The position numbers and the translations under genes were made by a program. A stretch of 26,768 bases of DNA from Schoenoplectus triqueter (Eukaryota > Streptophyta > Magnoliopsida > Poales > Cyperaceae), in contig CAXKVV010000848.1 of assembly GCA_964058805.1 (NCBI GenBank), positions 1-26,768 of the forward strand, written 5' to 3'. Shown here piece by piece: positions 19,873-26,768 of the stretch (positions are counted from its first letter, which is position 1; every line of letters begins with the position of its first letter). The notes under the pieces are model-generated. The model saw nothing but the letters and a program-made list of their open reading frames with translations. It did no database searches and was not told where the DNA came from.

Positions 19873-19981
19873 ATTTACAGCGGTTTTCAGTTAAAAACCG
19901 CTGTAAATGAGTTTACAGCGGTTGTTAAAAGAAAACCACTGCTAAGTTTACAGCGGTTGTTAGCTAAAAACCGCTGTAAAA
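19873..19981. repeat. Right block of palindromic subterminal repeats
   Basis: Three inverted repeats of the same ACAGCGGTT/AACCGCTGT type lie here, the first and last nearly perfect (TTTACAGCGGTT...AAAAACCGCTGTAAA). They resemble the left block, supporting one element across the GC-rich core. Confidence 0.7.
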
Positions 19982-22700
19982 CATAACTAATGCTAGAAAG
20001 AGCGTGACACTTAATCCATGATAACGCAAATATTAATGCTAGATTGTACCTAAAAATTGAAGACAAATTGATAGGTAGGTTTGACAGAAGTGGTTTCTAG
20101 AAATTTTGAAACAATTAATTGTGGATTAGTTCAACGATAACAATTTATTGATCTTCCGGGCAACCTAATTACATATCACAAATGGACGTACGTGCGTGCA
20201 AATGCGTCTAGGGATAACATATTGTTCAATTTTGCCATTTTTAATTTGTATAACAAAATTTAGTCGCTTTGTTTTGGTGTCGTCATTAATATATTTAAAT
20301 TAAAATATTTATATTTTATTAAAAAAAAAGATCTCAAGTTCTCAACACACGTCGTAATATAATTTTTTATAAGGTCTCAATAACTCGTGGACGTCTTTAA
20401 TTTTTTTCTGTGCAAATTAAAATGATGAAATTATACATTCATAAAAATTTAAAAGAATTGCTGAATACTGGGTCTGAAATCTAGCGTTTCTTAATTCAGC
20501 ACATTTAGTTAACTATCTGTGGTCATAATTTTATAGATATCGATTTGAAAATTTTTATGATTACAAAAAATAAAATATGAACCATGTGCACAGCTTTAAT
20601 ATTTTCCTGCGGTCATAATTCTACGAATAGTGAGTTTGAAAATTGTTATGATTACGAAAAATCAAATATGAAACACGTGCACAGCTAGATTTAATATTTT
20701 CTAACTTGTATAAAAAAGACAAAAAAAATTCTTAATATCTATAGCTAGCAAAAGATTTTTGGAATCCTTTATGACCCCAGGAACTCACATCGAAAATGAC
20801 GATTTATTAGTAAATATATTCTAATATTAAAAAAAAGTTCATATCGTCTTTAGTTTTTATATGACAGTTTAATCAACCGCAACAAGAAAATACACATTTA
20901 TTTTTTGAGAGAAGAAAATACGCATTTATAAAAACATGCAATCATCAATCAAGATTAAATGACAACAAGATGCTCTAATTACACATGAAAGATATATAAA
21001 GGAAAAAGTGCATACAATATAACTGAAAATACTATGCCAACAATCACATATTGGTTGGTGTTTAAAGATGAAGATGAGACTCACCATTCATTCAAAAGCA
21101 GGTGTAGATAACGGATCAACCGGCCGGTATGAATCCAGTTATCCAAACAACATCATCCAGTCAAACAACATAGAAAACGCATGCAACATTAATATATTAT
21201 ATATCCCAGCACGGGGTAAGATACAATCCTTATCCCGGAGAAAGAAAACAAGGGATGGATTTTTCCATGCACGTGATCTGAACGTGTACATGTGATGGAG
21301 CAAGGGATCTAATTAACGATCTGAATTTCAACTTAGTAGTGTGTATTTTCTTTTTGAGTGGAGGAGATCTAATAGATTCACTTGGCCGAAATGTTTGAAA
21401 TTGGGAAGCATTTCACAATTCTTAAAATGTCAAACCATCTGAAAAGAATCAAAAAAAATAGAAGCAAATATATAGTAAAATAATATTGTATATGGACTAC
21501 TTTTAAATTTTTCTTTAGTTATCCGGCTTTTATGATGGGCATTTGTTTCCTATATTTATTTTTAATTTTAATATTGGCACGCTAACCTCCTATACAACTA
21601 GATTTCTTTCTTTCTTTTATTGTTTTTTTTCCTTTTCATACATTAAGCTTTGGTAATGCATTCAATGATATTATTGCAACTGTACAGGGTACGTACGTAC
21701 GTAACAATTTTTCACGGGTAGATAAATTATTGACACGTTATGTTCAAAAAGTAAAAAAAAAAAGTTGGCACGTTAAAGTAGTGGCCAGGCTGTTAACAAT
21801 AATAACCTTCTATCATATAGTATAAACTTGTTTGGTAAGTAAAACCAACTTAATTAATTAATCAATAATTATCCAGATCATAAAGATAATGGCGTCCTTC
21901 TTATCTTGCACGAAATTCAAGGAGATGGAATTTAATTTGTTATCAAGTTTGGCACCTCTCATGATAATTAATTTCCTAACTTTTCCTTCAAAAACAAGTT
22001 CTTTTTTCCAGCGAATCTCAAGAATTCTTCAACTTTTTGTCTACTGGGAAAACCAAATATAGACAGAGTTCAATCCAAGTAATTTTGTTGTTATTCCATT
22101 GATCAAAGCTTGATCCCAACTAAATCAGTGACATTTTGACAACCATTAATTAACCCCGCTCAAATATTTTCAAGTACCGTAAAATGTTAGGAATTTTGTC
22201 CAGGTGTCTAGGTCCCTTGGGTGTACATAATACATATCACTATCATACTCATACATGATCAATTGCATTGATTGCGCTATAATTGCTTTCTTTACTGCGG
22301 TTAACGTGGGAATACAGAGCATTTGCACCTCTGATTTATAATTCAAGGACATACATAACGCGCGCGACAAAATCTCTTCGGTTCAACGAGCAAAACCATG
22401 TTCGAAATTTGATGAAGAAAGATGATTATTTTTTTCCTTTTAATTACTCAATCTTCGATATTTTCTGGCATTCAATGAAGAGCAGATTCTCATCATACAT
22501 GACATGAACAAGTAAAGAACCTTTCTGTTCCACAAAATAAGACAAACATACAACTACACGAGCCTGATTTTAAGCGGTCATGTGATCCCTCATCAAGTCA
22601 AATTATTTCAAATTATTTCAAATTCAAATACAAATTATTTAACAACAATCTCAAATTATTTCAAATACAAATGATTCACAACAATATCAGACCACAAATT
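19982..22700. other. AT-rich intergenic DNA
   Basis: No gene was recognised. Minor features are a 90-bp tandem duplication (listed separately), an (ACGT)n run near 21690-21702, and short repeats of CAAATTATTT near 22600-22660. The open frames of 60-75 codons at 21068, 22170 and 22283 lack domains and start context. Confidence 0.4.
20521..20700 (+). repeat. Tandem duplication, two 90-bp units
   Basis: GGTCATAATT opens both units, at 20521 and 20611. They share TTTGAAAATT.TTATGATTAC, AAATATGAA and GTGCACAGCT, with scattered substitutions. The function is unknown; it looks like an old local duplication. Confidence 0.7.
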
Positions 22701-23640
22701 CAAGTTTATTTCCTCCAAAACCTACTGCCACATAGATTTCTCAAGTTTGCGAAGCAGGAACTTGCAAGAGGACTACCTTCATTGTTTCAAAAAAATGCAA
22801 AAGTCATTAGTATGAATTAGAGAAAACTGAAATTCTTTCTTCTTCAAGTCAGTTAATGAAAATTGAACCAATAGCATCTTAATTTTCATACAAGTAATCT
22901 ATATATAGCAAGCCAATTCATATGACATGTCTACTGTGTATGAAATTGTACTCTTATTTAATCTATTATTGTTTTAATTTACCCTCACTTTCTTATCTGG
23001 TTAAAAAATAGTATTGTTGTTAATTAATAAAAAATTATAATATCTGGTAAAAAAATATTTGCTCAGAGTCACAACTCAATACCAGACTTACTGCATTAAA
23101 ATAGCTAATGGGAGAGGATCATCATAGCATCTGACCTAGCGACGAAGAGAGATGCACAATTGATAGGAGACAACTGAGTAGAAATATGAGAGGAGAGGGT
23201 TTCCTTTGAGAAAACTATAAACTAAAAACCTAGTATTAAAAAATAAACTAAATTGGAAAAAAAAAAGAGCTCTATATCAGGAGAATAGAAAAAAAATGGT
23301 TGCTTTTCTTACGATGCTCTTGTGGTGACAGATTAGAGCTTCATCGCTAAAAAAATTTAAAATTAGGAAATAAATTACTTTAAGTACCAAAATCGAGGGA
23401 TCTATCAGATGAGTCTGGAGGAGAGACAGAGCAGAAGGAATCGCGGAGTGAAGCTCCCTCAGATTAGCGGTATTCTCCTCTCTCGTTTCTTTCTTTGTGT
23501 TTTCAAATTGTGCAAGAGGGAATGTTTAGAGGCGAAAAGAGGAGGAAGGAGTGATACTGCATTTGTCCAGTTACACTGGGAGCTAAAAATTTTAGATGAT
23601 CAAGCGACTCAATCTGCCCAAATCGAACGGTCCGGATTAT
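22701..23640. other. Unassigned stretch with leader-like pyrimidine-rich minus strand
   Basis: Read on the minus strand, 23610-23150 has several CT-rich, leader-like tracts and GT/AG-like junctions, but no protein. The 77-codon plus-strand frame at 23409-23642 has no domain. It could be a captured promoter/UTR fragment or an eroded gene. I cannot assign a function. Confidence 0.25.
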
Positions 23641-23690
23641 GAAGCATATTTTTTTTTCTACTTCATGACTCACCATAGCATATATCTCTC
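23610..23690. mobile_element. Possible right end of a fifth foldback-family member
   Basis: The text TTTTTTTTTCTACTTC...CACCATAGCAT followed by CTCTCTATATATATA parallels the right end of copy 1 (poly-T, CTTC, CACCATAGCAT, CT then TA tract). GAACGGTCCGG lies inside it, like the family's GATCC...CGTT block. No matching left end was found upstream. Confidence 0.35.
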
Positions 23691-23699
23691 TCTATATAT

Positions 23700-25790
23700 A
23701 TATATAGCTCTGCATCAACAGTTTTATATTAAATTCTAGCAACCAATTCTTATATATGAGAATTCTACATAAGCAAAGCAAAGAGGAATAATAATAATAA
23801 TAATAACCTAGGTATTGATGGTTTGGACACATGGATGAATTCAGACTTTGATTCATGAAGAATAAAAATTGGATTTTTTTTTTCAAATAGAATCAAAATT
23901 AAAAAAATTTCTTTAATATAAACATATTTTTATTTTTTCTTAAAAAATATATATATAATTATGAAGATATTTGTAAATAATAATTTCAGACTGACGGAAC
24001 TTCTTGGATCTGCCCTTGTTTGGACAATATTTATATCTTTGCTTCTTTTTTCATCCTTGAAATTTTTTTATGAACTATATTTTGACTGGACGGTTTCTCA
24101 TATGAGCTGGTGAGCAAGTGCAACTTAATTTTAATTTTTAACCATAAGTAGCTACTTGAGGTCACTGTTTGAGTGTTTGTCGACAATTTTAGCTGTCATA
24201 AAAGGTAAACAGTACGGGTAACATGTCCCTACTATGTGACAGTGTTTTTCACGGCCCAATTTCAAAATATCGATACATATTGGAATTAATGAAGGCCCTA
24301 TTTGAAAAAAAATACAATTACATGGTTTATGAAATAAAGAACTTGCATCCTAAAATTGAGTTTCCAGAGGCCTCCATTTTAGACCCCCCCCCCCCCCCCA
24401 ACAAAAAAAAAGCCCAAAATATTTGCACCTAGAGTGGGCCATTTTTAGTTCCTCCTAAAACGCCAAACGCCTAAACGGCTAAACGAAATTTGCATGATTA
24501 TTAATCAACTTAATCATAATCAGTAACGTAATGCTTAATTATTTGCTAGCATTTTTTTTCATGATCTATCAACCACAAAAAAAATTATTAGTACCGTTAT
24601 ACAATCAACATGGCATTGAGGAAGAACTGATTTAAGGTAAAGTGAGCTAAAATATTTATGGAGGTACGAGTTAAATCATTAAAAAAAAAATCTTCTGATA
24701 CTTCTTTTTACTCAAATTACTTCATCTATTTATTTTATTATAATCAAATATCACTATTTAAGGTGATTTAATATTTACTCTCCCAAATTGAACGTAAGCA
24801 TATAAATTAATTAAAACATGCAAATTCGCGTTAACCGTCCAAATTTAGGAATGACAACGTGAGAAAACATTATTATTGAATACTTGAGTCTGTATAAAGA
24901 AATATTTCAACTCTCTCCTAAGCCCTCATTTGATATCCGAATAAAGTAGAGATAATTAGAGGTTAATGTTATGTTCCGTGAGGGGATGAAGATAACTTCA
25001 GCCTAAAAAATAGAGACTTATTTAGGATTATCCATCTTATTTATGTATGGGATACGCTATACTCCGACCGCTCTTGTGAGAAATTTATTAGGAGGAGACA
25101 TGACTTAGGTTGTTTATCTCACTATACTCTAAATGCTGATTTTGTTATAAATTAGGTCTTGCATTATGAAAGAAAAGGTGAGATTAAAATTAGCAATTGC
25201 AATTCATCTATACACAGAAATTATATAAAAATATATATATGATCCATAACATAGTTCTCAATAATATAGATCTGTAACTATATATCATCTTAGATTTCAA
25301 AGAGTAACTAAATCAATTTATATTAATCACTGTCTGAAATTTATGAGTTATATTTAGTATGAGATAAAAAGTAAGAATACAAAAAAAAAAAAATTCATCT
25401 ATAAGCTTTTATTATTGTATCCTTTAATGTTAGAGACCGAATCTGACACTCAATTCTTTTAAAGTGCTAATGTCTTTTCCTGGTATTTATTGGAGTTTGA
25501 CCCCCATCATAATGATAGCGGCGTTATCACTGATCATCTAGACACCATGTTCTTCGTCCATAAGTGTTCTCTTTATCTTCTTCTTCCACCAAACATGTTA
25601 TGTTTGGGATACGAAATGATCTCGGCTCCGGTTCTCTGATATAAAATGTATGGAAGACGATAAATATGAACCATCTATTTTAAATCAGACGGTTGAAATC
25701 TGATACGGCCTCTCAATTTTTGAACATCAGAGTAGCACAACAATTATCAGTTACTTAAATCTGGTGTTGTGATATTTTCAAACTAATAAA
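23700..25790. other. AT-rich intergenic DNA
   Basis: No gene was recognised. A run of 16 C lies at 24384-24399 followed by an A-rich stretch. The 69-codon frame at 24223-24432 includes the poly-C as a proline string and is not believable. No TIR pair was spotted. Confidence 0.4.
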
Positions 25791-25819
25791 TTTAATCTAA
25801 TACAAAACAGTTGGTCAGT

Positions 25820-26550
25820 AACAAGCGCATGACCTATTGTGTAGTATATAGGTATCGTTCCCACATAGAATAATTTAAACCATCAACATAACTAATTTGT
25901 CTAAACTAATAAGCAAAATCTGAGATTTTAACTAAACTATTTAAAATATAGCTAAAGATGATTTAGACATAAATTGAGGTTTTATCAAGAAAGAAATGAT
26001 CTAGAATTTCAGCATCACCATTTATCTGTGCATCGATCATACAATTTATAGGTTTATTCTTAATTTATGAGAGGTACAGTCTATTTTAGCGTCAAGATTC
26101 TGATTAGAGGTTAACATCGTACTCTAGTTAGGACAAACTTCACGATTAAGTACTTCATTATTCCTAATTAAAGCTTAGTAAGTTATGATAATTTAAAATA
26201 ATTTAAATACTAATTGTTCATGATTAAGTCTATCCAATTAATACTCTAAATGTTCAGAAAAAGTCCCGACTAATATAGACTTTACAGTTAGATCCATCAT
26301 CTATGGTTAGATACCGTTTTTGTGGGTCGAAGAATCGTCAAATTTTGATTAGAAACCTGAATAATTCTTAAGATACACATGCAACTCTAATATCATTTAT
26401 AGTTTATGAATTTATACTACTTAGGATTTCTAATCCTAAGCGGATTACTGATACAAATATATAATAATTCATACACAAATAATTCAAATACAAAAATAAT
26501 TCCCAAAATAAAATAATTAAAATAAATAATGAGAATGATTACTGCCTCAA
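25820..26550. mobile_element. Possible LTR-retrotransposon-derived remnant
   Basis: The text ACAAGCGCATGACC...GTAGTATATAGG...ATCGTTCCCACATAGAAT resembles a sequence commonly found in plant LTR-retrotransposon untranslated regions. No LTR pair, primer-binding site or polyprotein is seen, and the element could run off the window. Low confidence. Confidence 0.25.
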
Positions 26551-26768
26551 GTTTCAAGTTTACATGCTTACAACCCTGGAAAAAGATTGATAACACTAGG
26601 ATGGTGATATTTAAAGGCTAAAATATTGTAAAATTGTAAAGAACCTAAGTTAGAAATGTATAAATTAATTTGGAACTTAGTGTTCAAGCGTAATTACAGC
26701 GGAATATAATTCAATTCAATTCAATTCTCACAAGAATATAGCGATCAAAGAAAAGAACAAACAAGAAC

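Larger units (their letters stand above)
18980..19981. mobile_element. Nonautonomous CACTA-type element, left end intact, right tip missing or diverged
   Basis: It starts CACTACACCATAAATAGGCT, the CACTA terminus form, then has subterminal repeats of TTTACAGCGGTT...AACCGCTGTAAA in two blocks, 19000-19280 and 19873-19981. The expected right tip (...GGTGTAGTG) is not present after the last repeat, which runs into ACATAACTAATG. The trinucleotide before the left tip is AAC; a matching right copy cannot be assigned. No transposase is encoded between the blocks. Confidence 0.7.

Noticed and set aside
23409..23642. 77-codon plus-strand frame as a small gene
   Set aside because: No domain, and the opposite strand looks like leader DNA; it runs into the possible MITE end.
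24223..24432. 69-codon frame ending in prolines
   Set aside because: The proline run is a 16-C tract, which is also prone to sequencing error.
1..26768. CRISPR-like or prokaryotic operon content
   Set aside because: No regularly spaced repeat-spacer array and no gene clusters; introns and plant TIR elements show a plant nuclear context.

Overview
The window looks like AT-rich nuclear DNA from a flowering plant. The evidence is one intron-containing plant gene, a class II trehalose-6-phosphate synthase/phosphatase (TPS) homologue, set among plant-type nonautonomous DNA transposons. The 5' part of its first exon is visibly richer in G+C than the 3' exons. That, with the overall gene style, leans towards a monocot, but the species cannot be named from the sequence alone. 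No bacterial-type operon, CRISPR array, rRNA or tRNA gene was found.

The only protein-coding gene I can support is the TPS gene on the minus strand. Its three exons are 8398-6447, 5818-5545 and 5020-4688, giving 852 residues. All four splice borders are GT/AG and reading frame is kept across them. It carries a GT20 synthase-like half and a HAD phosphatase half. The synthase half has a class II-type substitution and, unusually, Ile in place of the UDP-ribose-contacting Glu of the RDGxN...E motif. Upstream are a pyrimidine-rich leader with a short uORF, a weak TATA-like site and a G-box. Downstream is about 850 bp of non-repetitive DNA that may be a long 3' UTR.

The rest is mostly mobile-element DNA. 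From left to right: a long-TIR Mutator-like (MULE) element with a 9-bp target duplication (112-1178); a short copy of an AT-rich hairpin/(TTA)n element (1462-2107); a SINE-like A/B-box fragment (about 2298-2363); two foldback MITEs side by side (2595-2973, about 2994-3393); and a MULE-type MITE with a 9-bp target duplication (3499-3802). Beyond the gene come the long copy of the (TTA)n element with a roughly 330-bp higher-order repeat (9059-10770), a large unassigned AT-rich tract (10832-13068), and a hAT-like element with a foldback MITE nested in it (14081-15049). Next are a fourth foldback MITE (15434-15829) and a 339-bp insertion whose empty site survives in a neighbouring duplicate (16260-16598). 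Last are a hAT-like element rich in GATCCG (16979-17366), the left end of a CACTA element with palindromic subterminal repeats and a GC-rich minisatellite (18980-19981), and AT-rich DNA with a possible MITE end (about 23610-23690) and a possible LTR-retrotransposon remnant (from about 25820).

The window therefore holds one metabolic or regulatory gene in a dense nest of nonautonomous TIR transposons. The most notable signals are the MITE family whose terminal palindrome changes sequence yet stays palindromic, the insertion with an internal empty-site control, and the altered UDP pocket of the TPS protein. I do not see a coherent novel multi-gene system.
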